Assembly: GCF_000378965.1 (NCBI RefSeq)
Contig: NZ_KB900536.1
Coordinates: 1,309,583-1,373,582, forward strand
Direction: 5' to 3'
Origin: Thioalkalivibrio thiocyanodenitrificans ARhD 1
GTDB taxonomy: Bacteria > Pseudomonadota > Gammaproteobacteria > Ectothiorhodospirales > Ectothiorhodospiraceae
Length of the DNA stretch: 64,000 nucleotides
How positions within the stretch are numbered: position 1 is the first letter of the stretch; each line of letters starts with the position of its first letter. Position numbers and translations under genes: made by a program. Shown here one piece after another: positions 9,720-20,255 of the stretch. The notes beneath the pieces were generated by a model. That model made no database searches. It saw nothing but the letters and a program-made list of their open reading frames with translations, and was not told the origin of the DNA.

Positions 9720-10379
9720 GTGACACTGGCCATCTTCGACCTGGACAACACCCTCATCGCCGGCGACAGCGACTACGAATGGGGCCGCTTTCTGACAGAC
9801 ATCGGTGTCGTGGACGCCGATACCTACCAGGCCACCAACCGGGTGTTCTACGAGCAGTACAAGGCCGGCACGCTGGATATCCATGAATTCTGCCGCTTTG
9901 CCTTCAGGCCCCTGGCCGAACATGACGTCGAGACCCTCCATGGCTGGCGGAACCGGTTCCTGACCGAGCGCATCGAGCCTCTGATCCTGCCGGCGGCCGA
10001 AGCGCTCCTGGCAAGGCACCGCCAGGCCGGCGACACGCTGCTCATCATCACTGCCACGAACCTGTTCATTACCGAGCCCATCGCCGAACGCCTGGGGGTG
10101 AACGACCTCCTGGCCACGGAACCCGCCTTCCGGGACGGGCGCTATACGGGGGAACTTCAGGGGGTGCCCTGCTTCCAGGGAGGCAAGGTGACGCGGCTCG
10201 AGGCCTGGCTCCGGGAGCACGGGGAGAACCTGGATGGCAGCTGGTTCTACAGCGACTCCCACAACGACATCCCTTTGCTGGAGCGTGTGGACAACCCGGT
10301 CGCGGTGGACCCCGACGAGGCCCTGGCCGACCACGCGGCGGCGCGGGACTGGCCCATTATCTCGCTGCGCGAGAAGTAG
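9720..10379 (+). CDS. HAD-IB family hydrolase (SerB-like phosphatase)
   Basis: Haloacid-dehalogenase phosphatase of subfamily IB. Motif I is FDLDNTLIAGDSDYEW (nucleophile Asp about residue 7), motif II is IITATN, and motif IV is FYSDSHNDIPLLE. The substrate cannot be told from sequence; relatives include phosphoserine and other small-molecule phosphatases. The start is GTG at 9720 with AGGAG 7 nt upstream; an in-frame ATG at 9681 lacks such a site. The last codons (WPIISLREK) are duplicated as non-coding sequence about 230 bp downstream, around a repeat cassette. Confidence 0.85.
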   Translation: MTLAIFDLDNTLIAGDSDYEWGRFLTDIGVVDADTYQATNRVFYEQYKAGTLDIHEFCRFAFRPLAEHDVETLHGWRNRFLTERIEPLILPAAEALLARHRQAGDTLLIITATNLFITEPIAERLGVNDLLATEPAFRDGRYTGELQGVPCFQGGKVTRLEAWLREHGENLDGSWFYSDSHNDIPLLERVDNPVAVDPDEALADHAAARDWPIISLREK

Positions 10380-10659
10380 CAAGTAGCAAGTAGCAAGTGG
10401 CAAGTGGCAAGTGGCAAGTGGCAAGTCCCGTAGGATGGGTCAAGCGAAGCGGACCCATGCTGAACGGACGGTGACGAGTAGCATGGGACGAGCCCCTGTC
10501 ACTTGTCACTCGCTACAGACCCTCTCACTCCTGACGCCGCCGTCCGCATGGGTACGCTTCGCTTTGCCCATCCTACGGTCTGGCCCATTATCTCACGGCG
10601 CGAGAAGTGGCAAGTGGCAAGGATAAGGCATCCTCACCACTTGCCACTTGCCACTGTTC
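10378..10659. repeat. Heptad-repeat palindromic cassette
   Basis: No gene is seen here. A left arm of seven-base units (AAGTAGC/AAGTGGC, 10375-10425) and a right arm of GCCACTT-type units (10636-10655) surround a copy of the dispersed GTAGGATGGGTCAAGCG element (10431-10460) and its inverted relative (10547-10577). The 3' end of the HAD gene (10349-10380) recurs at 10580-10611 with a few mismatches, so the cassette is bounded by a direct repeat of about 32 bp. Confidence 0.75.
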
Positions 10660-11490
10660 CTACGCCCTGCGGGCGTAGAAGTTCACACCCTGAATGAACA
10701 GATCCTTCGCCACCTTGGCCTCAGCGGAGGTATCGCGGAAGCAGTCGAAACGCTGCACCACCCGTCCGTCCACCAGGCCCGCCTCAGAGGCCAGAGTTGC
10801 GATCTCGCTCTCCACCATGGCGCCGGCCACGCAGGCGGCCCACAGGTCCGGATTCTCCCGGGCGTCCAGGGTCAGTTCACGCTGCACCACCACGTCGGCC
10901 AGGAACAGCCGTCCGCCCGGCCGCAGCACCCTGGCGATCTCGCGAAACACGCGGGTCTTGTCCGGCGCGAGATTGACGACACCGTTGGAGATCACCAGGT
11001 CCACGCTCCCGTCGTCCACCGGCAGGCTCTCCATGTAACCGGCACGGATCTGCACACGGCCGGAAAGCCCGGCCAGTTCCGCAGAGGCCTGCGCACAGGC
11101 ACGCATCGCCGGGGTCATGTCGACGCCGATGGCGCGCCCCCTGGGGCCCACCTGGCGTGCCGCGAGCAGCAGATCCATACCGGCACCGCAGGCGTGATCA
11201 AGCACCGTCTCCCCCGGGCAGGGACCGGCATGTTCCCGGCGCATCCCCGGCACGGCGGCAATCACCTTACCGATCTGCAGCGGGTTGCCCACGCCCGCGA
11301 AACGCGCGGTGCAGGATTCAGGCAGTTCCGCCAGTTCCGCCGGGTCATAGCCCAGGTACTCGCTGGCATACCGGGCTCCGCGGTGAAAGTGAAAGTCGCC
11401 GCGAGGATCACGGGCCACGCGATCGTAGGTACGAAGCACTTCCTCGCGCAGATGTTCAACGTCGAAATGGATGGGGCTTGTGGCAGCCAT
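10660..11490 (-). CDS. ArsM-like SAM-dependent methyltransferase
   Basis: Class I methyltransferase resembling arsenite methyltransferases and UbiE. The pre-domain phrase SCTARFAGVGNPL is characteristic of the ArsM-like group. The SAM site is VLDHACGAGMDLLLAAR (about 95-111), with GVDMTP and VISNGVVNL downstream. The arsenic-binding cysteine set of true ArsM is not clearly complete, so the substrate is unproven. The next gene upstream on the same strand is an MddA-like thiol methyltransferase, so both may handle volatile methylated As or S compounds; that link is an inference. Confidence 0.75.
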   Translation of the reverse strand: MAATSPIHFDVEHLREEVLRTYDRVARDPRGDFHFHRGARYASEYLGYDPAELAELPESCTARFAGVGNPLQIGKVIAAVPGMRREHAGPCPGETVLDHACGAGMDLLLAARQVGPRGRAIGVDMTPAMRACAQASAELAGLSGRVQIRAGYMESLPVDDGSVDLVISNGVVNLAPDKTRVFREIARVLRPGGRLFLADVVVQRELTLDARENPDLWAACVAGAMVESEIATLASEAGLVDGRVVQRFDCFRDTSAEAKVAKDLFIQGVNFYARRA

Positions 11491-11570
11491 GGTTGCAGTC
11501 CTCTTTCAAGTGAGAAGTACGAATCGGGAAGTAGGAATGGGGGCCGGCCGGGGGCCGGCCCCGTACGTCG

Positions 11571-12335
11571 TCAGGCCGTCTCGACGGCCGGATCCTGCGG
11601 CTTGCGCCGCCCGCGGATGCGCGGGATCAGCATGGGCACCCGGCGCCGGTAACCGGCGTACTCCGGATGCGCGTCCATCAGGTCACGCTCCTCCAGTTGA
11701 ATGGCGATCAGGATGTAGGCGGTGGTCATGACCGCGAACACCAGATGCGCCGCCGTCATGACGGGCGTGGCCCAGAAGGCGAACAGCCAGCCCACATAAA
11801 GGGGATGACGCACCATCCGATAGAGCGCCGGGGTCTTGAAGGTCAGCGGGGTGTAAGGACGGCCGACCAGGTACAGCCACACCTGGCGCAGACCGAACAG
11901 ATCGAAGTGGTTGATCAGGAACGTGGCGAGCAGCACCAGCAGCCACCCGAAGGCATAGGCGCCGTACAGCAGCCCCTGGCCGACCGGGTTATCCACCTGC
12001 CAGATCACGCCGCCCATGGGCTCCCAGTTCAGGAACAGCACGATCAGTGCAATGCTCGAGATCAGCACGTAGGTGCTGCGTTCCGCCGCCTTCGGAATGT
12101 AGCGGGTGATCCAGCGCTTGAAGGCCGGCCGCGCCATGACGCTGTGCTGCACGGCGAACAGGCCCAGCAGGGACAGGTTCACCACCAATGCGATCCACAA
12201 CGGCACGGTTGGCGTTCCGTCGATGGTGCGCGGCACGACCAGATCGCCCACGAAGCCGATCGCGTACAGGAAGGTGGCAAAAAAGATGGCATAACAGGTC
12301 ACCCCGTAGCCGAATACGAGAATGCGCTTAAGCAT
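11571..12335 (-). CDS. MddA-like methanethiol S-methyltransferase (NnrU/isoprenylcysteine methyltransferase superfamily)
   Basis: Integral membrane methyltransferase with about six hydrophobic segments. The C-terminal signature YRMVRHPLYVGWL plus EERDLMDAHPEYAGYRRRVP is typical of MddA, which makes dimethyl sulfide from methanethiol. The start at 12335 (MLKRIL) has GGAGG 8 nt upstream; an ATG six codons earlier lacks this. It is probably co-transcribed with the ArsM-like gene 80 bp downstream. The spacer between them (11508-11540) shows seven-base AAGT.. units. Confidence 0.8.
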   Translation of the reverse strand: MLKRILVFGYGVTCYAIFFATFLYAIGFVGDLVVPRTIDGTPTVPLWIALVVNLSLLGLFAVQHSVMARPAFKRWITRYIPKAAERSTYVLISSIALIVLFLNWEPMGGVIWQVDNPVGQGLLYGAYAFGWLLVLLATFLINHFDLFGLRQVWLYLVGRPYTPLTFKTPALYRMVRHPLYVGWLFAFWATPVMTAAHLVFAVMTTAYILIAIQLEERDLMDAHPEYAGYRRRVPMLIPRIRGRRKPQDPAVETA

Positions 12336-12761
12336 GATTGAATCCTCCATCACCTGGTTTTCCGGAACCGCGGGGAATCCACGCTCCGTTGATGGAGAGT
12401 CTGGGCCACGGGTGTATCGGCCCTGTTGCGGAAGTGTCGGAGGATTGTTGCCGGAATGTCGTTTGCTGTGAGGAGACAGGAGGAAAGTGCCAACCGGTAG
12501 GATGGGTCAAGCGCAGCGGACCCATGCGGAAGAGGCCGTGACAGGAGACAGAAGATCGTGACGAGTGACCTGTCAGCCCGTCACTTGTCACTCGTCACCG
12601 TGCGCTCAGCATGGGTCCGCTTCGCTTGACCCATCCTACTGCCACTGGCCACTCGTGACCGTGCGCTCAGCATGGGTCCGCTTCGCTTGACCCATCCTAC
12701 GGTCACTGATGGTGACGACGGGTGAAGGCAAGGGGCGCCCCTTCTATTCGCTCGTCACTGG
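12336..12761. repeat. Intergenic region with dispersed palindromes and heptad repeats
   Basis: No gene is supported. The dispersed GTAGGATGGGTCAAGCG..GGACCCATGC element occurs at about 12499-12528 and in inverse at about 12609-12638 and 12672-12701. TGTCACT/CGTCACT seven-base units occur at 12585-12600 and 12745-12766. The elements separate the divergent promoter of the MddA-like gene from the 3' end of the hybrid kinase gene. Confidence 0.7.
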
Positions 12762-15602
12762 TCACTGACCTCCCTGGGCATCGCCCAGCACATCCCGCAA
12801 CACCCGCCACAGCACATGGATATCCACGGGCTTGTGCACCAGAGCGCGGATGCCGGCCCCTTCGAGCGTATGCCGGGGCAGATCCTCGCTGTAGCCGGTG
12901 TAGAGCACCACGGGCAGGTCGGGACGATGGTCCCGTGCCCAGGCCGCCACCTCGAGCCCCGACAGGCCCGGCATGGCACGATCGAGCAGTGCGGCATCGA
13001 AGGCTTCGCCTGCCTCCAGCATCTCGCGCGCCTCGACCCCGTCATGGGCCCGCGCCACCGTGAGCCCCCAGCCGCGCAGCAGCTCCTCCACGAATGCCCC
13101 GGCGGTGTCGTCATCGTCGGCCAGCAGCATCCTGCCCCGCAGGCGGGGAGGTGTACGGCCGGCCATCGGCGCAGCATCCGCCATTGCCACACTGCCCGCC
13201 CGCGTCTCCGGTGCCAGCGCGGGCAGCAGGACCCTGAACTCGGCCCCTCTCCCCGGCGCTGTGATCAGTTCCACGTGACCACCGTGCTCGTGCACGATCC
13301 CGTGGACCGTGGCAAGCCCCATGCCGCTGCCCTGCCCCACGCCCTTGGTGGTGTAGAAAGGGTCGAAGATCCGATCCAGATGTGCGGGTGCCACACCGGG
13401 ACCCTCGTCACCCACGGACAGTTCCACGAAATCCCCCGAGACAGGCTCCCGGCATGACGCGCACACGCCTTGCGCAGCGTCGCGACCGCGTAACCGCACA
13501 CGGATTGCGCCGTGCCCCTGCATGGCGTCCCGGGCGTTGATGCACAGGTTCATGAGCACCTGTTCCACCTGAACGGGGTCCACCCGCACCGGCGGTACGT
13601 CGTCAGCCAGTTGCGTGTTGAGGGACACCGTGGCGGGCAGAGTGGAGCGCAGCAGTTTCACGGCTTCCCTGACCAGGGGGTTCGGATCCAGGGGACGCGG
13701 ATCACCCCGTTGGCCACGGCTGAACGTCAGCATCTGCTGGATCAGGTCGCGGGCGCGCAGCGCAGACTCCGAGGCCCGTTCGAGATACTGGACCAGACGG
13801 TCATCACCGGCGCACGCGGCACGCTCCTGGGCCAGGACAACGTATCCCATGACGCCCGTAAGAATGTTGTTGAAATCGTGGGCGATACCGCCGGTCAGAT
13901 GGCCGATGGCCTCCATCTTCTGTGCCTGACGGAGCTGCGCCTCCAGTTGTGCCCTTCCCTCCTCCGCCAGGCGCCGCTCGGTAATATCGCGCAGGTAGCC
14001 GATGAACAGATCGCCTTCGGCGGAACGCACCACGTCGATGGCCAGTTCCGCGGGAAATTCCGTGCCGTCCGCACGTTGGGCCGTGATCTCCACGCGTCGC
14101 CCCAGGTAAGGCCCCTCGCCGGTTTCGCGAAAGCGCATCAGGCCCGCTTGATGTTCCGCACGGAATCTTTGCGGGATGATCAGTTCGGCAAGCACCTGCC
14201 CCATCACGTCGTCGCGGCGCAGCCCGAAGCACTGCTCCGCGGCCGGATTGAACTCGGTGATGCGGCCCTCGACGTCCATGCCGATGATGCAGTCCAGGGA
14301 GGCCTCCACCGTCGCCCGCAGCCGGTCCTCGCTGCGTCTGAGGGCCACCTCTCGCTCCTTGCGTTGGGTGATCTCGCGGGTGATGGCCACAATGCGGTCC
14401 ACGCCACCCAGGTGGATGCGCTTGAGCCAGACCTCATCCCAGTGCAGCGAACCATCGCGATTGCGCCGGTGCCATTCGAAGCACATCGGCTCCCCCTGCC
14501 GCGCCCGGTCCATCAGGCGTGCCGCCTCCACGCCCGTGTAGGGCGGGACACCGGAACTGAGTTGATCCACGCTGATCCGGAGCATCTCCCCGCGGCTGTA
14601 GCCCAGCGCCTCACACGCCTTTGGGTTGACGTCGACGATGGCACCGGTATCCATGTCGTGGACATAGATGGCATCCTCGCTGGCTTCGATGATGGCCCGG
14701 TAGCTGGATTCGGAGGCGCGGCGCGCCTCCTCTGCCGCGATACGCTCCAGTTCCGCCCCTGCCCGCACGGAGAAGATGCGCAGGATGGATTCCGTGAACG
14801 CCGCATCCGGCAGGGGCCCCCGGTGGAGCACGGCGACGAGCCCGGTGGGATCCCCCGAGGAATCGAACAACGGATAGCCCGCGTAGCTCTCCAGCCCGAA
14901 CTCCCCCAGCAGGCCGTCCCCCGGGAAGCGTGTCTGCAGGTCGTCCGGGATGTATTGGAAGCTGCGCCCCACCACGTGGGCGCAGGGCGTACCCTCGAGC
15001 GGGTATTCCAGGGGGCCCACCTGCTCACCTTCCAGGCAGGCCGCGAGCGCCTGGATGCGCACCGGTTCACCCGGCAGGCGCTTGCCCACCAGGGCCATGT
15101 CCACGCCCAGGGTCTCGGTCAGCGAACAGGCGATCTCGGCGAGCACGTCGCCGCTGCCGGCAGCGGACACGTCCAGGGCCACCTTGCGCAGGGCCTCTTC
15201 GATGCGCTTGCGGGCCGTGATCTCGGTGGACATGCCGCAGACGGCATAGACCCGGCCGTCGGCATCACGCATGGGGAACTTCAGGGAGATGAAACTGTGC
15301 GCCCCGTCGGGAAGCTCGTAGGTCTCCTCGAACTCCACCGGCTCGCCGCTCGCCAGCACACGCAGGTCGTTCTCCCGGAAATCGGCCGCCATGGCCTCGG
15401 GCACCACTTCGGATTCCAGGCGCCCGAGGACGTCCGAGGCAGGCCGGCCGACGATCTGCAGGAACCGGCGGTTGACCAGCAGATAGCGGCCCTCGCGGTC
15501 CTTGACGAAGATCACCGCCGTGCTGTTATCCAGGATCTCCTGGAACGGCGTTCCCTGTTCAATCAGGGAACGGAACCCGGCATGGGGATCGGAGACGGCC
15601 AT
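12762..15602 (-). CDS. Multi-PAS/GAF hybrid sensor histidine kinase with C-terminal receiver
   Basis: Soluble multidomain kinase of 946 aa without evident membrane segments. In order it has a PAS domain (about 20-130), a GAF domain (about 150-300), two further PAS domains (about 300-540), a HisKA domain with H-box HLTGGIAHDFNNILTGVMGY (His about 572), an HATPase_c domain (INARDAMQ; DEGPGVAP; GSGMGLATVHGIV) and a C-terminal receiver (phosphoacceptor in ALLDRAMPGLSG, about 873). The design fits cytoplasmic redox or ligand sensing with an internal phosphorelay. An OmpR-type regulator gene lies 103 bp upstream on the same strand and is the likely partner. Confidence 0.88.
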   Translation of the reverse strand: MAVSDPHAGFRSLIEQGTPFQEILDNSTAVIFVKDREGRYLLVNRRFLQIVGRPASDVLGRLESEVVPEAMAADFRENDLRVLASGEPVEFEETYELPDGAHSFISLKFPMRDADGRVYAVCGMSTEITARKRIEEALRKVALDVSAAGSGDVLAEIACSLTETLGVDMALVGKRLPGEPVRIQALAACLEGEQVGPLEYPLEGTPCAHVVGRSFQYIPDDLQTRFPGDGLLGEFGLESYAGYPLFDSSGDPTGLVAVLHRGPLPDAAFTESILRIFSVRAGAELERIAAEEARRASESSYRAIIEASEDAIYVHDMDTGAIVDVNPKACEALGYSRGEMLRISVDQLSSGVPPYTGVEAARLMDRARQGEPMCFEWHRRNRDGSLHWDEVWLKRIHLGGVDRIVAITREITQRKEREVALRRSEDRLRATVEASLDCIIGMDVEGRITEFNPAAEQCFGLRRDDVMGQVLAELIIPQRFRAEHQAGLMRFRETGEGPYLGRRVEITAQRADGTEFPAELAIDVVRSAEGDLFIGYLRDITERRLAEEGRAQLEAQLRQAQKMEAIGHLTGGIAHDFNNILTGVMGYVVLAQERAACAGDDRLVQYLERASESALRARDLIQQMLTFSRGQRGDPRPLDPNPLVREAVKLLRSTLPATVSLNTQLADDVPPVRVDPVQVEQVLMNLCINARDAMQGHGAIRVRLRGRDAAQGVCASCREPVSGDFVELSVGDEGPGVAPAHLDRIFDPFYTTKGVGQGSGMGLATVHGIVHEHGGHVELITAPGRGAEFRVLLPALAPETRAGSVAMADAAPMAGRTPPRLRGRMLLADDDDTAGAFVEELLRGWGLTVARAHDGVEAREMLEAGEAFDAALLDRAMPGLSGLEVAAWARDHRPDLPVVLYTGYSEDLPRHTLEGAGIRALVHKPVDIHVLWRVLRDVLGDAQGGQ

Positions 15603-15705
15603 GCGCTCATCCTGTTCGGTTCGGTATGCCCATGGCCGGAGTCTATCAGCGGCTTCGCGGCCCGCACGCCGGGGCTACAATTGCGCAACATTTGAAACAG
15701 GCGGT

Positions 15706-16446
15706 TTACGCGGGTGGCCCGGCCGGTTCCGGTACGAACATGTAACCCACACCGCGCACCGTGCGCAGCACCCGCGGATGCTCCGGGTCCTGCTCCAGCT
15801 TGCGCCGCAGACGGGTCATATGGATGTCGATGCTGCGGTCGGCAGGATCCCATTCCCGGTTGCGGGTCAGTTGCATCAGCTGGTCGCGTGACAGCGGCCG
15901 GTTGGGACGCCCGGCGAACACGCTCAGCAGATCGAACTCCATGGCGGTCAGCGGAAGCTCGGCGCCTTCGGCGTCGAGCAGTTGGCGGGTGTCAAGGTCC
16001 AGCCGGCAGCGGCCCATGACCACGCGTCGCGTGGACCCGGCGCCCGGCGAAACCGCGGACGACACCACCCCGCGCTGATAGCGCCGCACCACGCTCTTCA
16101 GCCGCGCGCGCAATTCCCGGGGATCAAAGGGTTTGGTGATGTAGTCGTCGGCGCCCACTTCCAGGCCGACGACCCGGTCCACGGTCTCACCGGCCCCCGA
16201 CACCATGATGATGCCCAGATCGAACTGCTCACGCAGGTAACGGGCCAGGGACAGGCCGTCCTCCCCCGGCAGCCCCACGTCCAGCAGCACCACCTGGGGC
16301 CGCTGTTCCAGCATGAAGCGCCGCAAGGCGGTACCGCTGTCGGCCTCGAACACCGCATATCCGTGCGCCGACAGATAGTCGTTCAGCAGGGCGCGCACGT
16401 GGGGATCGTCGTCCACGACGAGGACGGTCACCGTGTCTTCGGACAC
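15706..16446 (-). CDS. OmpR/PhoB-family response regulator
   Basis: Two-domain DNA-binding regulator. The receiver starts at VLVVDDDPHVRALL, with phosphoacceptor Asp in VVLLDVGLPGEDG (about 56) and switch residues MVSGAG and KPFDP. The C-terminal winged helix ends with HMTRLRRKLEQDP and RTVRGVGYMF. The GTG start at 16446 is chosen because the receiver begins eight residues later; the open frame upstream has no family similarity. It probably acts with the hybrid kinase downstream. Confidence 0.88.
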   Translation of the reverse strand: MSEDTVTVLVVDDDPHVRALLNDYLSAHGYAVFEADSGTALRRFMLEQRPQVVLLDVGLPGEDGLSLARYLREQFDLGIIMVSGAGETVDRVVGLEVGADDYITKPFDPRELRARLKSVVRRYQRGVVSSAVSPGAGSTRRVVMGRCRLDLDTRQLLDAEGAELPLTAMEFDLLSVFAGRPNRPLSRDQLMQLTRNREWDPADRSIDIHMTRLRRKLEQDPEHPRVLRTVRGVGYMFVPEPAGPPA

Positions 16447-16567
16447 CTCGAATACCTGCCTGGGGTCTGGGGAATATGCTGAAATATAGCAAGGAAATCC
16501 GCGGCAGGTCCCGATCAGCCAGGCGGACCGGAAGGTCCGGGTTCTTCCCGGCAGCCCGCCGCCGCGG

Positions 16568-17032
16568 TCAGGCAAGCGCCCGGGCGATCTCCAGCACACG
16601 GCGCCCCGCCGGCGTATCCGCCACGCCGGCCGCTTCGAGTGCCGCGGCATAGCCTTGAAAGAACACCGGCAGGACGGCCAGAAGCTGCCGCTTGCGCAGG
16701 CGGCCGACACCCCGGAGGGACCACATGGGACGCAGATCGTTGTTGTCCAGGGCGTCGCAGACCCTTACTCCCCACCCGGCGGTGGTGGTGTCCCACACGT
16801 GATGACGCACCACCAGGCGATAGACATGCTCCGCGTTCATATCGGCCATGCCGACCCCGGGGCCCAGGTATTCGATCTGCAATGCCCCGGCCAGCCGCGT
16901 CATTTCCATATCCAGGGCTTCCAGGGCCTCGTCCAGTTCCCGGGTGACGGATACACCGGGGTCGCGGACCAGCCGGGCGAGGGTCTCCAGGGGATCACGG
17001 CGCAGTCGCTCGGGCTGCGCCCCTGCACTCAC
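16568..17032 (-). CDS. Uncharacterised protein coupled to rubredoxin
   Basis: 154-aa soluble protein that I do not recognise. It is mainly helical, with [20 protein letters not shown] and a basic C-terminal part ([20 protein letters not shown]). No metal site or enzymatic motif is evident. The GTG start (VSAGAQPE) overlaps the rubredoxin stop by a few bases, so translation is coupled and a role in a rubredoxin-linked redox process is possible. Confidence 0.6.
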   Translation of the reverse strand: MSAGAQPERLRRDPLETLARLVRDPGVSVTRELDEALEALDMEMTRLAGALQIEYLGPGVGMADMNAEHVYRLVVRHHVWDTTTAGWGVRVCDALDNNDLRPMWSLRGVGRLRKRQLLAVLPVFFQGYAAALEAAGVADTPAGRRVLEIARALA

Positions 17033-17193
17033 AGTTCCACCATCTCGAAGTCGTCCTTGCTGGCACCGCATTCCGGGCAGGTCCAGTCATCGGGCACATC
17101 GTGCCATCGGGTCCCCGGCGGAATGCCCTCGTCGGGCCAGCCCTTGGATTCGTCGTAGATGAACCCGCAGATGACACATTGATAAGTCTTCAC
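17029..17193 (-). CDS. Rubredoxin
   Basis: 54-aa electron carrier with a single Fe(Cys)4 centre. Both knuckles are present: [12 protein letters not shown] and [13 protein letters not shown], with the GWPDEGI..GT core between them. The start is a GTG at 17193, giving the standard [11 protein letters not shown]-terminus. It is divergent from thiD and overlaps the downstream unknown gene. Confidence 0.93.
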   Translation of the reverse strand: MKTYQCVICGFIYDESKGWPDEGIPPGTRWHDVPDDWTCPECGASKDDFEMVEL

Positions 17194-17278
17194 GGAAACG
17201 CTTCTCCCTGTTGACTGGCGGCAGAGGATCAGTGCGGCCGATGATACACTTGAACAATAGCAGGACCCGGAGCTTAGC

Positions 17279-18097
17279 ATGAACCAGAACGACGCTGTCC
17301 CGGTGGTCATGACGCTGGCCGGCAACGACCCTACCGGCGGAGCGGGCATCCAGGCGGACATCGAATCCATCATCAGCATGGGCTGCCACGCGGCGCCGGT
17401 GATCACCGCGCTGACGGTTCAGGATACCGGACAGGTGATCGGTTTCGCCCCCGTGGAAGCAGAGCTGATCATCCAGCAGGCGCGCGCTGTGCTGGAAGAC
17501 ATGCCGGTGGCGGCGGTGAAGATCGGCATGGTGGGCTCCATCGAGGCAGTTCAGGCCATCCACACCATTCTCGTGGACTACCCGGACCTGCCCGTGGTGC
17601 TGGATCCGGTGCTGGCCTCGGGAGGCGGCGCGGAACTGGCCGACGAGGAAGTGATCGGCGGCATGCGCAGCCTGCTGCTTCCCCTGACCACGGTACTCAC
17701 CCCCAACAGCCTGGAAGCCCGCCGTCTCGCACCGGAATCCGACAACCTGGACGCCTGCGGCATGTCACTGCTGGATCAGGGCGCGGAGTTCGTGCTGCTC
17801 ACCGGCACCCACGAGAACACGCCCCAGGTACGGAACGTGCTCTACGGCAATCACCGCAAGCTCGAAACCTTTTCCTGGCCCCGCCTGGAGGGCAGCTATC
17901 ACGGATCCGGCTGCACCCTCGCCTCCGCCATCTCGGGCCTGATGGCACAGGGCACCGAACCGCTCTCGGCCATTCACGAGGCCCAGGAATTTACGTGGCA
18001 GGCACTCAACCACGGCTACCGTATCGGCATGGGCCAGCGCCAGCCCAATCGCCTGTTCTGGGCGAGTCCCCGAGAGGGCAATGACCACTCGAACTGA
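17279..18097 (+). CDS. thiD: Hydroxymethylpyrimidine/phosphomethylpyrimidine kinase
   Basis: Ribokinase-fold enzyme that phosphorylates HMP and HMP-P in thiamine synthesis. Motifs include [17 protein letters not shown] near the N-terminus, [17 protein letters not shown] and the anion-hole motif [14 protein letters not shown] with the catalytic region near residue 215. Its 272 aa is normal. It overlaps thiE by 17 bp, so the two enzymes that supply and join the pyrimidine half are coupled. Confidence 0.93.
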   Translation: MNQNDAVPVVMTLAGNDPTGGAGIQADIESIISMGCHAAPVITALTVQDTGQVIGFAPVEAELIIQQARAVLEDMPVAAVKIGMVGSIEAVQAIHTILVDYPDLPVVLDPVLASGGGAELADEEVIGGMRSLLLPLTTVLTPNSLEARRLAPESDNLDACGMSLLDQGAEFVLLTGTHENTPQVRNVLYGNHRKLETFSWPRLEGSYHGSGCTLASAISGLMAQGTEPLSAIHEAQEFTWQALNHGYRIGMGQRQPNRLFWASPREGNDHSN

Positions 18098-18716
18098 TCC
18101 GCTGCACGGCCTGTATGTCGTCACTCCCGACCATCATCCGGAACCCGGGTGGCTGGAGAGCAGGGTGGATGCGGCGCTGCGCGGCGGAGCCCGTCTGATC
18201 CAGTACCGGGACAAATCCGGCGACAGGCGGCGCCGGGAGCGGGAAGCCGGCGCGTTGCGTGCATTGTGCACAAGGCATGGTGCCTGGCTGATCGTCAACG
18301 ACGACGTGGAACTGGCACTTGCCGCGGGCGCCCATGGTGTGCATCTGGGCCAGGACGACATGCCGCTCAACGAGGCCCGCCGCCAGCTCGGGGACCGGGC
18401 CATCATCGGCATCACGTGCCACGACCGCCTGGATCTGGCCATCGCCGCGCAACTGGACGGCGCCGATTACGTGGCATTCGGCGCCATCTACCCCTCCCCC
18501 ACGAAGTCCGCCGCCGTACGGGCTCCGCTTGCGCTCATCGCCCAGGCGCATGAAACCCTGGACATCCCGATATGCGCCATCGGCGGCATCGACGCAGACA
18601 ACGCCCGGGCCGTGATCCGTGCCGGAGCGGATATGGTCGCGGTGATCAGCGGGGTGTTCGCCCGGCCGGATCCTGAGGCCGAGGCAAGGAGGCTTGCGGC
18701 CGCTTTCGGAACTTAG
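18081..18716 (+). CDS. thiE: Thiamine-phosphate synthase
   Basis: TIM-barrel enzyme that joins HMP-PP and the thiazole phosphate to give thiamine phosphate. Diagnostic residues include [43 protein letters not shown] and [10 protein letters not shown]. The start overlaps the end of thiD, with GAGAGGG just upstream. hemL follows after 100 bp, a common gammaproteobacterial order. Confidence 0.95.
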   Translation: MTTRTDPLHGLYVVTPDHHPEPGWLESRVDAALRGGARLIQYRDKSGDRRRREREAGALRALCTRHGAWLIVNDDVELALAAGAHGVHLGQDDMPLNEARRQLGDRAIIGITCHDRLDLAIAAQLDGADYVAFGAIYPSPTKSAAVRAPLALIAQAHETLDIPICAIGGIDADNARAVIRAGADMVAVISGVFARPDPEAEARRLAAAFGT

Positions 18717-18816
18717 AGGCCAAAGGCAGGATCCGCCCCTGGTTTTCACTTGTATCTTGTATCTTGTATCTTTGTCTCTGGTATCCGATCTCAAAACCTT
18801 CACAGAAGCTTCCCCA

Positions 18817-20103
<1,287 letters not shown>

Positions 20104-20115
20104 AGGCAAAGCCTT

Positions 20116-20201
20116 GACGCAAAGACGCGAAGACGCAAAGGGTTCGCAAAGAAGACTTTTGATTTGACTTCTGAACCTTTGCGTCTTCGCGTCTTTGCGT
20201 C
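20116..20201. repeat. 26-bp perfect inverted repeat after hemL
   Basis: Arms 20116-20141 and 20176-20201 are exact reverse complements built on the GACGCAAAGACGCGAAGACG pattern, with a 34-bp AT-richer loop. A transcript would fold into a long hairpin, which may end hemL transcription. It is one of several heptad-style inverted repeats at gene ends in this window. Confidence 0.85.
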
Positions 20202-20255
20202 GCGGTTTTGCAGTTTCCAACAACACGTCGTCCATCACTACAACGGGAGCAACGC

